Origin: Clarkia xantiana subsp. parviflora
Lineage: Eukaryota; Streptophyta; Magnoliopsida; Myrtales; Onagraceae
Direction of reading: 5' to 3'
Length of the DNA: 64,000 nt
Assembly: GCA_036873135.1 (NCBI GenBank)
Contig: JAPTYO010000008.1
Coordinates: 45,054,441-45,118,440, forward strand
A program made the translations under genes and the position numbers. The notes below the pieces were generated by a model. It ran no database searches, was not told the origin of the DNA, and saw nothing but the letters and a program-made list of their open reading frames with translations. This document shows, in pieces, positions 45,417 through 56,630 of the stretch; position 1 is the first letter of the stretch, and each line of letters starts with the position of its first letter.

Positions 45417-47273
45417 CCTAAATCTATGGATCGTTGTAAATCAACGGTCCAAATTTAGCCAATTTTTTAATTATTATTTAAATAAAAAATCTGAAAAAAG
45501 CTAAAAAAAAATCCGAAAAAATAGGAAAAAGTGAAGAAAAAAAGCATACGTTTTATTTATAGTTTTCGTGAAATAAAATAACTTATATTGTGTTTTTTAA
45601 TTTTTGAGTAATAATATATATATTTTTTATTTGTATAAATAATAAAATATTGAAATATAATCAATAATAATCTTAAATTAAAGATATATATATATATATA
45701 TATATATTTAAATATAACTAATAGTATAACTTTCATAAATAATTAAGTTTTAAATATTAAATTATAAGTCACTTAATTCATAATAAACATAATTTAATTA
45801 TATAGAAAATCCCGATACCCAAATATGAGTATCAACACGAGATTTTATACCATGCTTGTAGAGGACCCGTGGAGTACAATGCTTTTGCTTTTTTTTACTA
45901 CTAGAGTGAACTTAACTATAACATATGTAAAACTTTAAAAGTTTGAAAACATATGAAATTTTTTAAGTACACCTAATATTTGTATCATACTATTAATAAT
46001 ATCAGTTTCTTTATAGGGTTCACCTTTATGACAATAAAAAAATGTAAAATAAGCTACAACAAACAGTGCTTGTAGATCATCATAGTAGAAAAACTCAATC
46101 AACACCATATTGCAACTAATACTCAAAAACATTATTTGCATGGGTCCTTCTGGCCTGCTCCAGAATCAGGGTGCTTATGGAGGATTTTAGGGTGTAAGTT
46201 GTGCCATTAAAAAATTGAAGGACTAACTAATATTTACCATTTGGCTCGGTTCAATTTTATATTTCAGACGATTTGATTTAACGTTGCTATAACAGTGTTA
46301 ATTTGGGGGGGTTTTTCTTTTTCCAATTTCACTGTAGGAGGAGATGAGTTATCTTCATAGCATCTTTGAGAGGAGGGTACTGCAACTGAGAGGAGGCTGT
46401 CGTGGTCAGTTGAACGTCTTGAAGGAGGGAACGGCAGAGCTCCGAAAGTTTATGGGAGTCTGAGTAGTTCCTTCAAAGATTATGGTTTATGGAAGCATCC
46501 ATTAGCATACCTCTGATCCGTCTCAAATCAATTCCAAAGTATTCAATTTTCTACTTTGGTTCTGTGTAAGAATGGAGTTGCGTCAGACATTGGTGTGCTA
46601 ATCGAATTCCGAGATTGGACTGCGTAAGATGCATCTGTTCTTTTAGGATTATGTATCTTATTAGTTTATGTTCCGGTTCTGCCACCAAGTCCTCCTGATT
46701 TTATTCCTTTTTTGTGTAAAATTTTATAGCTTAGCTGTTAAAATGTGTTTTTGACTTGATTTTGGTGAAATTCAAATAGGTCTATTGGCTACCATGGTAT
46801 TGAAGAGAAGACATGATTTGTTAATCGTTATGAGCTGTATATGAATGATGATGTCATGGATAGTCTGACTTTTGCTGTGTTGATGCAGAGAGAGATCTGC
46901 AGTTGTCTCATAATCGAATGAGATTGCTTTAATGGAAAACCAAAAGAATTAAAGATTATCAAGAAGAATTAAATATTTGTGATACACTTTGGTATATTAT
47001 AATAAATATGAAACAGTGGTCAACATATTCAACAATTATAACGGAGATCTGTGTTGTTACTGTTCGGAGCTGTGTGAAGTCTGGTAGGCTCCGTGGCTTG
47101 GGCTCTGCAAGCTGGCAAGCTGGGCTTTACTGTTTGGTTGCTGGGTTTAGCCCATTTGTATTGTTCCGAACATATTTGTTGTGTTGGTTATTTTTTAAGA
47201 CTTGATTATTAGTTTTTGTATTGTTTGGGTAAGCTCATTCATGTTGTACAAGGGTTGAACCTAGGGTTTCTTA
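45417..47273. other. Unassigned flanking DNA
   Basis: Very AT-rich to about 46140, with a TA run at 45684-45708, then more balanced composition. No retroelement domain. A 39-codon frame at 46344-46463 on + (MSYLHSIFERRV) follows a pyrimidine stretch and CTGTAG, which could be a splice acceptor, but support is weak. Probably the DNA that C2 and C5 landed in. Confidence 0.5.
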
Positions 47274-47862
47274 TGTTGGATTATGGTGACTAATCCTACA
47301 GAAACGAAAACTTAGATACGTGGATGGTAACTAATCACACAGCGGAAGAAAGTGCACATACCTTTAACGATTTCTGTAGCCCGAGATCTTCGAGGGGAGT
47401 CCTCGATCCACCGACCGGTACCCTGTAGAGGTTCCTGTTAGAGAAGCCCTACGCGGTTTGATCTTCACAACAAAGCCTCCTTCGATTCTCGCGGGATGGA
47501 TCTTACTTGAAGTAAATTGCTTGTCGCAATTTAGGCACCTCCTATGGTAGGTTCGGCTGAAACCCTAAGGGATCTAGGGGGAGGGTTTTAATCTCAACAC
47601 TTGGGAAGAGGGAATGAGCACTTAATAAGTCACCCCTAGGTCCCTATATATACGAGTGGAGGTGGGAAAATGCCACCTCCTTACTCCCTAGGTCGGCGCT
47701 GAACTTGTGTGGCAAGGGAGGCCCAATTTTGGGCCTCCCATGTCACATGGGATTTAGGCCTAGCCCAAAATCCCTAATGTGACCTAGTCCTAATTTCTTA
47801 GTTACATGGCATTTAATTAATGGGCTACCAATTACGGCGGCCCTTAACCCCAAATGCTAACA
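47274..47862 (-). mobile_element. C5 3' LTR
   Basis: 589 bp, TGTTGGATTATGG to AATGCTAACA. Confidence 0.9.
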
Positions 47863-48952
47863 GCTCCCACTCGCCGGAATGGGAGGGTGCCTATTAATAT
47901 ATTGTCGTCCAACACATCCGCAATTGGTCTTCGATCCAATCCCTGCTCTGAATAGTTCATACGAGGTTTTTCGTGCGACCGACGGACACGACGGGCATCG
48001 TGCTACTCATCTGTTAGGAGTGTTGTAGCGCCCACGGAACGTTGATTTTCCATGTCTAATCAACCTGTTAAGAATAAAGTGTCGCGCTGTATCCTAGGTC
48101 AACTGCAAATTTTCCAATTGCCCAGTTCCCACTTTGGGATACTTCTCCAGGGCATCCGTACAAGTATTCACAACCTTTCAACTAATGTCAGGTTGGTGGC
48201 CACCTAGTGAATACAAGAGTCGGGAAATTTCAGGTGTACTTGACCATACCTATCGCTCATACCCTTAGTCAAACCCAACCGGTTTCCAAGACGTGGTCAC
48301 TAGGCCTTTTTGTTCGGCACTGCGCTTACACGCTGGGAAGCGAACATTGAGCCTGACTTTAGGTATGAATTCAGATTCTGTGAGGATACTTTGGATGCTC
48401 CTTCATATAGCATTCGGGATCAGTCACACGCTCTAGGTGAAGAAGTTTGTGCCCGTACTAATCTCGTGGATTCTATCTAGCACAACCGAGCATAACCCCG
48501 TGGTCGAACATGACCCGCGTAGTATAAAGCACGCGTCGATAGCATAACCTGAGTTTAGTCAGGAAGTTGGGAATATCATATGCTATCGCAGAGTCGTCAT
48601 CTGGCCCAGAATGTGATTTTATTACGAACGTGGTTCATAACGGTGATCTGCAGAACTTTGATCATTGTCGTGTTACTCCAAAAACCAATTGATCGTTCTG
48701 CTTAACCAGGTTTGCCACCGTGGTTCTTAGCCAGTCTCGACTTAATAGAGAATCCCTTCTCCGTCAACACGATCGAGCCTGTGTGACGAGGCTTGGTTCA
48801 CATTCGACATTATTTTACTGTGGAGGTTGGCCCTCCTACTAGACCGTAAAATTCCGATGAATATTAAAACAATATGACATCGTAATTATCATAAACTCAA
48901 ACTTCAATTATTTCCATTATATTTCAAAAAGTGTCATCACGATACTATTTAC
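47863..48952 (-). other. C5 polypurine tract and 3' untranslated region
   Basis: GCTCCCACTCGCC at 47863-47875, then sequence matching C1 and C4 untranslated regions. No gene seen. Confidence 0.8.
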
Positions 48953-49543
48953 TTAAACCATACCCAGTCCCAGCATTTTAACATGCTTTTCGAAGACGTC
49001 TATGCGTAGTGGTTTAGTCAATGGGACCGCCATCATACTTTCAGTAGACAAGTATTCTAAAGTGATAACATTGTCCTCAACCATATTCTTAGCAAAATTA
49101 TATTTTATGTCAATGTGTTTCGTCCTGTTATGGTACTTGGGGTTCTTAACTGATGCAATTGCTGCTTGACTGTCAGAGTATACCTTTACAAGTTTACTCC
49201 CGTCCTCAACGCCAAGCAATGCAGTTAGGAGCCTTTTAAGCCAGACCGCTTCTTGTGCGTTCTTAGAGAGGGCCACGAATTCAGATTCCATAGTAGACAG
49301 CGCGACACATGTTTGCTTCTTGCTCATCTATGAAATAACGACATTAGCAAGGAAGAATACTCCTCCTGAAGTGGACTTACGATCATCCAGATCGTCACCA
49401 TAATCAGCGTCACTATATCCTAACAATTCGAGTTTTCCACCCTCATAGTAAAGAGCGTAGTCGGCAGGACCTTTCAGGTATCGAATTATCTATTTCACAA
49501 CCTTTAGGTGTTGAGTGCCAGGATTTGATTGGAATCGTGCTAC
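48953..49543 (-). pseudogene. C5 RNase H and end of RT
   Basis: 49327-48953 is open and shows [10 protein letters not shown] and VYSDSQAAIASVKNP, ending GLGMV and stop. 49543-49328 is the preceding part with two stops. It is cut by S1 after GCTAC. Confidence 0.88.
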
Positions 49544-50135
49544 TGTTAAGTGTACATGTGAGTGAAGTGTACCACATCGGTTAGATTTGAAGAGTTGGAA
49601 CACTATATAAGCTTGGTGGGCTACTCCTACTATTACCAATTGGTTTTAGTATGGAACCTCACTGGGCTTATGTAGTGGGCCTGGGCTCGCTCCCCAGTTT
49701 TATCTCCTAACAACTGGTATCAGAGCCGGTGGCTCGGTCCAGGAAGTCGGGGAAGGCCCAAAGTGGTGAGTCCCGGTGTAGGGCGACGACACGTGATACA
49801 TGATGTTTCGAGTATGGCTCCTGGCTCGGTGCATGACGTGGTCGTTCGGGGGGCTGGTTTGAAAATTCCACAGTTTGGTGCCGTGGACTTCCGGTTAAGG
49901 GGGAGTTACGATGTGGGTAGATTCCCGGTTAAGGGGGAGCTACGGACTCACATGTAAGGGGGAGATTGTTAAGTGTACATGTGAGTGAAGTGTACCACAT
50001 CGGTTAGATTTGAAGAGTTGGAACACTATATAAGCTTGGTGGGTTACTCCTACTATTACCAATTGGTTTTAGTATGGAACCTCACTGGGCTTATGTAGTG
50101 GGCCTGGGCTCGCTCCCCAGTTTTATCTCCTAACA
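49544..50135 (+). mobile_element. S1: terminal-repeat retrotransposon in miniature (TRIM)
   Basis: 592 bp in all. Two 169-bp LTRs (49544-49712 and 49967-50135) with one difference, a PBS TGGTATCAGAGCC at 49715-49727, a 254-bp internal segment with no credible gene, and a polypurine tract AAGGGGGAGAT at 49956-49966. LTRs run TGTTAAG to CCTAACA. Exact duplication GCTAC at 49539-49543 and 50136-50140. It must borrow all proteins from another element. It is too short to be a normal LTR element. A 64-codon frame inside (49763-49957) has no known features and is ignored. Confidence 0.95.
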
Positions 50136-50184
50136 GCTACTAGGCCAACAGCGTAACAGATGTCCGGTTGAGTGCATTGCATGG
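50136..50184 (-). pseudogene. C5 RT fragment between S1 and G4
   Basis: 49 bp of RT matching about 6205-6253 of C1, ending in the CATGG duplication of G4. Confidence 0.85.
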
Positions 50185-50854
50185 TGTTAGGTTATAAGGT
50201 CTGAGTCAACGGATCGCTAACTTAGAGCTTATCTCCCACTAATGTGATGTCGGGTTATGTGCTCCTCGGGGTCTTTCGTACCGTTTCCTACTCTTCCGCT
50301 TCCTTGTCTCTCTGCTCCTTGCTACCCTGCAAGAGGGGCAGTATCAAGCACGGAAGGGGGGTGGTGCTTGATGAACCCTCTCCGATGCTTAAGTCAGAAT
50401 ACTTCTAGAGAGATAAAATGTAGAGAGAAGCCAGAGCTAAAAATGTGCAAGTAATCAAGATCCCCCCAATGAATGGTGAAGGGGTTGTATTTATAGGCAA
50501 ATGTGTCATTAAGGTGGGACATCGTTAACCTTTAAACACAATTAATTGGTCCTTAATAACATAATTAAAACCTTAAAGCATGGAGAGGTTGACGGAAATA
50601 ATCTAAGTGTAGGAGTCGCGAAATGGTGCTGGGGCCCTTGGGGGCGGAGAGAAAATCCGACCCCTAAGGGTAGGGGTTGGGTGTGGCCACCCAACCCCTC
50701 CCTAAGGGGCCCGGACAAGTATTTTCGCCTCGTCCGTACCGTTGGTGTTTCGGCGGGGTGTTCGGGTCAAAGTTTCGATTTATAATCATTAACGGGGTGA
50801 TAAAAATAATACGATTCGTAAGTCAACGGGTTCAAATTGGGCGTATATCCATCA
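50185..50854 (-). mobile_element. G4 3' LTR
   Basis: TGTTAGGTTATAAG to TATATCCATCA on +. Lacks the palindromic array of G3. Confidence 0.92.
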
Positions 50855-50868
50855 CATGCCCCCGAGTC
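50855..50868 (-). other. G4 polypurine tract
   Basis: CATGCCCCCGAGTC on +, identical to that of G3. Confidence 0.9.
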
Positions 50869-51035
50869 AACCAATGGCCTAACACTTGATTGACTCTATT
50901 TTAGGATGGTATGACACGCGCAATTTGAAACAGGGATTTTACCTTTTGTCGGAATCCTTACCTACCCAAGGGTGTCTGTCTCTGGCTCTGCCCCCTGCCT
51001 TATAAGATAGAGGAATTGCAAACGTCAGAATAGTA

Positions 51036-51061
51036 CGGACACGTGTCCAAGCACGTGTCCG
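51036..51061 (+). promoter_or_regulatory. Paired G-box inverted repeat (G4)
   Basis: Identical to 33778-33803 of G3 while flanking bases differ, which suggests constraint or recent common origin. It lies about 340 bp upstream of the TATA box. Confidence 0.6.
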
Positions 51062-51402
51062 TCTGAGATGGAAATAAGAAATTCAATATCGTCGCGAGCT
51101 TATACTCGGAAGATATACATATGCATAGGGATGCAATATGAATATGGTTAAGTGAGTCTATGCTTCAATTTCATGACGGGGTAAGCCTATGTGGGGAAAA
51201 ATTTCAATTTTGGTCAAAAATCTTTCTAAGTATGGGATACCAGAAAATATGCTCATAGGATGCTAACTAGGGTGGGTGTGAGTTTAACCGTGGTTAATGG
51301 GAACTAGGGGTATCAGTTTTTAAATCTGACCTTTAAATTTTTCCTTTCTAGAGATTAACGGTGTTGATTTAGCGGCTTTGGAAAAACCCTATTCCATTTT
51401 AC

Positions 51403-51410
51403 TATAAAAA
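51403..51410 (+). promoter_or_regulatory. TATA box of the antisense gene (G4)
   Basis: TATAAAAA at the position equivalent to 34146 of G3. Confidence 0.55.
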
Positions 51411-51639
51411 GGGATAAGTGATTACCTCATTCTCGTTGTCCTTTTCTCTTTTTTCCTTTTGGCGGTAGGATTCTCAGTTGGTTTCACTCCTCGGGACGCG
51501 TGTCGCATTGAGGTACGTGCCTTTTCCTTTGTGTAAGCGTTGCTTTTGGGAGACGTGATCCTGCTTCCCCCTTGATTGTTTCTTTTCTTGTCTTGTTTCT
51601 TGATTTGTATGGTCCTGTTTGGTTCATCCTCTTGCCCCC

Positions 51640-51870
51640 GTGTCTCTGCTTACTAGCATGTGGGGTCTTCTTATAATGGGGTTATGACTATCTCTCTTTA
51701 CCCCATGCCTCTGCTCATTGGCCCGTGGGGTCTCTCTATAATGGGGTTATAACTATCTCCCCTTGCCCCCCTGCCTCTGCTCATTGGCCTATGGGGTCTT
51801 CTTATAATGGGGTTATAACTATCTCCCTTTGCCCCCTGCCTCTGATCATTGGCCTGTGGGGTCTTCCCAT
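51640..51870. repeat. Tandem repeats in antisense leader intron (G4)
   Basis: About four units of 60 bp containing CCTCTGCTCATTGGCC and GGGGTTATAACTATCTC. G3 has about three at 34396-34570. Confidence 0.8.
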
Positions 51871-52009
51871 ATCATCTTTCTATTCTTACCTTTTGACTTT
51901 GTATTCATCGTTTTAGGAAAATGAGTTTCATCTCGTCTCTACGATCCCTTTCCTGTTTTACTTGGGCTAAGTTTGCGTGTTTTCGATCAGCAGATCTCCC
52001 CAGTGTTTG

Positions 52010-53078
52010 ATGAGGAGTAAGAGGCCAGTACGGGTGGGAGTAGTTAGCTCCGGGACCGGAAACTCGATTGCAAAAAGATCGGTTTTTTGTGGTGTGAGGA
52101 GGTGTCCCCCAGTTGGAGGTAAGAGCGGTGTTGATGTTAGGGTACCATCTTCTTTCTATATTGATGCCCCCCAATTGAGGGTCCGGGAGCCATCTTTTGC
52201 TTCTCCCTTGTTTGGTAAGTCTTGGAACGTCTGAGTCTCCTTAGTGTATATTGGTGTTTACTCTGTGTCTTCTTGTAGGTAGACTTCGTCTTCCGCTTCT
52301 GAGTCGAAAGGAGCTATCTCGTCCTCCTGTTGATGGAATTGTTGGGTCTGAGTGGGCACCTTATTACGGGCGTGAGGCTCGTTTTGACAATCAATCTTCT
52401 TTGCAAACTCCTGAGGTTGGAGTTCGTGTTTTGCAGTCTACTATTCCTCCTGCTGATCGTGTGCCTCCTCCTAAGGGGTCGGAGGCAGTTTATGGATTGG
52501 CTCATGATGTGTTGTCTCGCTATGCTTCTGTAACTTTTTCTTAACCTTGTTATCCTTTAGGACGTTTCTCTTTCATGCTTTGTCCATCTCACACTTTGTT
52601 TTTGTCCCAGGGTATTGCCGACATTGTTAATTTGTCCACCCTTGTTATTGATCTTGCTGAGGAGAAGAAGGTGCACGAGGACACTTGTGTCTCCCTTAGT
52701 TCTAAGCTTGTTAGTTGTTTGGAGCATAGTCGTATAACGGATTTGCAGTGCCGGGATTTGGAGAGTCGTATTGCCCTTCTTAAAGAAGAGATTAAGGCTT
52801 TAAGACAGAAGTCTTATCGCGATGAGGTACTTCGGGCTGCTGAGTTGGTGTCCCTTGAGGAAATGCTTCGTATGGAGGAGAAAGGGTGTGCTATTGCTGA
52901 GTATAAGGGTTCTTCCTCTTATCAGGCTGCTATCGATGTTCGTTGCTCTGTGGCTAAACGTATTTCTTTAAAGGCGGTTCTTGAGCATATATATATGATT
53001 GCTCTTGACTTTCCATTTTCTCAGCTTGGTGATTTGTCTGACTTTGCTGTTAGGCATATTTCCAAGATGAGGAAGTAG
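52010..53078 (+). CDS. Antisense spliced gene of G4, open through three exons (307 aa, unknown function)
   Basis: Runs opposite to pol in the 3' spacer. Proposed exons 52010-52214, 52279-52529 and 52611-53078 (205, 251 and 468 nt); introns of 64 and 81 bp with GTAAGT...TGTAG and GTAACT...CCCAG. The joined frame has no stop until 53076-53078. Exon lengths equal those of G3 exactly, although introns vary. Start at ATG 52010 (MRSKRPVRVG). Features: basic N-terminus, Pro-rich middle, helical C-terminal half with a likely coiled coil (RIALLKEEIKALRQKSYRDE) and a closing segment FPFSQLGDLSDFAVRH. By eye about 17 of 144 residues differ from G3 in the last exon. Upstream TATA and G-box repeat suggest its own promoter. 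No function is recognised; expression is unproven. Confidence 0.65.
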
Positions 53079-53737
53079 TACACCTATCTCTTGTGGTGGT
53101 TTTGCGAGTTTGTGGCTTGAGGTTTCTCTTAATTTAGGCCGTACTTCTCCCTCTTGCCTTCTAGCCTCTTTATGTTGGTCTGTTTTGGGATTGGATCTCA
53201 GAATCTTCTCATAGATTGTTGGGTTGCTAAGTGGCTTGTCTTTATTGGTTGTGTTGTTACTTTTCTTCTCATTCATGTTGCTTGGCTGAAGTGCCTATGA
53301 GGTAGTCTTGAACTTGTACTCATCTTTCTTCATTGAGTTTATCAAGGGTTCCTTCTTGTGGTGTCTTCTTACTACTCTTCCTGTTGGTGGGTTGCACTTA
53401 TCTTTAGAGTTTGAAACTCCACATCTCTTAGTTTTGCCATCTTTGTTTGATACACTTGTCTTTGCTTATGGTATGCATGGCAGGGTGATTATCTCCCCTT
53501 TTCATGATAACTTCTTGTGCCTCAGTGTGTAGTTCTTTGGTTATGGACCCTTCCTTTTCTGGTGCTTCCTTTACTTTGCATTTCTTTTGTGTTTTCCTTC
53601 ATCATTATACCTGTCATCTCATCAAGAGTAAACATTAAGTGCTCGTCATATCTCTTTGCCTTGTAAAAAATTGTTCCATGGTGTTCTTCTTTGTATAGTG
53701 TAATGATCCCTTCAGATACCCTCATAGGGGTGTAGTG
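53079..53737. other. Spacer after the antisense gene (G4)
   Basis: Counterpart of 35777-36382. No gene recognised. Confidence 0.5.
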
Positions 53738-54413
53738 AATATTTCACGAGATAGGCTCTCGGAGGGCACTGGAGTTGGACCAAAGATACGCTCTTGGTGG
53801 GCGTCGAAATCTTTTCACGAGATATGCTCTCGGAGGGCACTTAGCGTTTCATAGGATAGGCTCCCGGAGGGCACAAGTTAGACCAAAGATACGCTCATGG
53901 TGGGCGTCGAAAACTGTTCACGAGACTGGCTCTCGGAGGGCACTTAACGTTTCACAGGATAGGCTCCCGGAGGGCACAAGTTAAACCAAAGATACGCTCT
54001 TGGTGGGCGTCGAAAACTGTTCACGAGACTGGCTCTCGGAGGGCACTTAACGTTTCACAGGATAGGCTCCCGGAGGGCACAAGTTAGACCAAAGATACGC
54101 TCCTGGTGGGCGTCGAATCTGGTAGTTTGAAATCTACCTCAAGATACGCTCTTGGGGGCGTCGAATCTGGTAGTTTGAAATCTACCTCAAGATACGCTCT
54201 TGGGGGCGTCGAAGGTCGTAGTTTTTAGAAACCACTCTCAAGATACGCTCTTGGGGGCGTCGAAGTTCGTAGTTTTTGGAAACCACTCTCAAGATACGCT
54301 CTTGGGGGCGTTGAAGCTCGTAGTATGAAAACTACTCTCAAGATGCGCTCTTGGGGCGTTGAAGGTCGTAGTATGAAAACTACTCTCAAGATACGCTCTT
54401 GGGGGCGTTGAGG
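53738..54413. repeat. Tandem repeat array (G4)
   Basis: Long units of about 110-130 bp combining GATACGCTCTTGGTGGGCGTCG with two CGGAGGGCAC motifs, then about six units of 48-50 bp. The higher-order long units are specific to G4. Confidence 0.9.
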
Positions 54414-54710
54414 GTGTTGTTGACTTGGAAGTCATATCTGTGTAAGGATAACATAATGATTATATCACCATCTTCTTTGAAAGACACTTTTGAGTAACTT
54501 CTACTTCAATAGGAGCATTCATGCTTTATGTACATTTGGGGTGCCTTGGATGGTTCATGACACCCTTTGTGGGGTATTAAGGATAGGTGCAGAGTTAGAG
54601 AATCCTCTTGAGTTCTCCTCCTCAAACTTGTTTTTGGAAAACTTAAGCAATTAGATATGTAATGACTTGAAATAAATCCAAGGATATGGTCTTTTATTTG
54701 TGTTGTCTCC

Positions 54711-55838
54711 TTAGACGTAGAACTTCTTTAGATGTTCTCCACTAAAGGTGTTTGTGGAGATATGCCCATCTCCATCCTCTAGGCGGTAAGCATTTGCGTA
54801 TGGAACTGATGCTATCTTATATGACCCTTCCCACTTTGGAGATAATTTTCTGACTTGGTCTAAGTGTGAGAACTCATTTTTTCTGAGCACTAGTTCTCCT
54901 ATGTGGAATTGCCTCTCCTTGACTTGGCGGTTGTAATACCTTGCGGATACAAGGCGCATTCGTGCATGTGCTTCCTCTGAGTTCCATCTTTTATCATCCA
55001 CAAGGTCTAAGTCTAAGAGCCTTGCTTTGTTGTTCTCGTGCTCTTCAAAGTACGTGGTCCTTAGTGATGATACAGCCATTTCTGCTGGTGCCACCGCTTC
55101 GGTCCCGTATACTAGGCCAAATGGTGTTTCTCCTGTGGCTATCTTTGGTGTTGTTCGCACTGCCCACAGGACATTTTCCAACTCATCTACCCAACTTCCC
55201 TTGGTAGCATGAAGTCGTTTCTTTAGTCCGTCTAGCACTATTTTATTTGCCGACTCTACTTGCCCGTTTGTCTGGGGGTGCTTTACGGATGCGAAGCGCT
55301 GCTCTATATTCAGCCTTTCACAGTACCATTGCAGTTTCTTGCTCTTGAATTTTGGACCATTATCACTTATTATGTCTTTTAGGACTCCGTATCTCGAGAC
55401 AATTTGAGATTGAATGAAGTTAACGATTTGCTCGTCTGTTGTCTTTCCCATTGGCTTCGCTTCTATCCACTTGGAGAAGTAGTCTATTGCTACTATTATG
55501 CAAGTTTTCTGCCCTTTTGTTCTTGGTAGGGGGCCTATCAGATCAATCCCCCACTGTGCGAATGGCCAGGCTCCCGAGATGGAACATAGCTTTGCCGATG
55601 GGGCTGTTATATTTCTGGAGTACCTTTGGCAGTGATCACATTTTTGTACCAAGTCTGCTGCTTCTTTGCTCATTGTTGGCCAATAGTACCCTAGGTTGTA
55701 GACCTTTCGGATTATTGATCGTGCTCCTTCATGGCACCCCGCATCTCCTTCATGGAGCTCTGCAAGTACTCTCTCTGTTTCTGGATATGTTATGCATTTG
55801 AGGAAGGGTGTGGAGTACCCCTTTTTTGTAGAGTTCAT
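54711..55838 (-). pseudogene. G4 integrase
   Basis: Open for 375 codons. Zinc region HEGARSIIRKVYNLGYYW and CDHCQRY; core WGIDLIGP, ISDNGPKF and HPQTNGQVESANK, all three catalytic acids present; C-terminal module ending GEHLKKFYV. The integrase core is intact, but it is cut off from upstream pol by a one-base insertion near 55822, so the ATG at 55838 is only an internal Met of a polyprotein. The N-terminal part continues in another frame at 56067-55824. Confidence 0.9.
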
Positions 55839-56597
55839 TATCCATCATTGCATAATTTCTAGCCATCCTTTCAATCTTGACTGCCTCCACTTTATCCTCT
55901 GGGAGTTTTCCTTCCGTGATGTACTGACGCATTGGGGTCATCCAGGCTTCTCCTTCATCTATTACTGGAGTCTCCATTTGTTCTATCACTGATTGCGTTC
56001 TTTGCTCTACAAAGTGAACCTCTTTGCCTGCTTCTGCCCCTAGGGCTAGTTTGCTTAAGGCGTCCACCTCCTGGTTTTGTTCTCTTGGGACTGACTCAAT
56101 GTCGAAGCTTTGGAAGCTCTTTCCCTGGCTTGTTGTAGGTATTTCTGCATGTTTTCAAACTTTGCAGTGTAAATTCCTTTCACTTGATTGACAACTAATT
56201 GAGAATCGCACTTAACTCTTAGGTGCTTTGCACCTACTCCTTTGGCTATTCTCAAGCCTGTTATCAGTGCTTCATATTCAGACTCATTGTTCGTTGCCTT
56301 GAAGGTAAGTGCCATGGCATAGCGCAGAGGCGTATCCCTACTTGGTGGGTATAATAGGAGGCCTGCACCTGAACCTCCCCCGTTGGATGACCCATCGGTA
56401 TGCATCTCCCATAACTCTTCTGGTGGTTTCTCCTGACTACTACTCGCCTCACTTGTAGTTGTGATTTCTCCCAAGTCCTCATCGGGATTATTTCCGGTGA
56501 ATTCGGCAATAAAATCTGCTAGAGCTTGCCCTTTAATAGCTGTTCTAGGGGCGAAGTGAATACGAAACTCACTTAGCTCAATTGCCCATTTGGTCAA
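55824..56597 (-). pseudogene. G4 second (archaeal-type) RNase H and link to integrase
   Basis: 56597-56055 carries MHTDGSSNGGGSGAG, NNESEYEAL and CDSQLVVNQ, the catalytic Asp-Glu-Asp pattern of a second RNase H found in Tat elements. A 7-bp loss near 56122 shifts the frame; the true continuation (DALSKLALGAEAGKEVHFVE) is in another frame at 56067-55824. Confidence 0.88.
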
Positions 56598-56630
56598 TAT
56601 TCCCGATGTATCTGGTCTTTGGAGGAGGTG

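Noticed and set aside
46344..46463. 39-codon frame after a possible splice acceptor
   Set aside because: Too short and without homology that I can recognise; mentioned only under the unassigned region.
49763..49957. 64-codon frame in the TRIM
   Set aside because: TRIM internal regions are non-coding, and the frame has no recognisable domain and a Gly-rich random composition.
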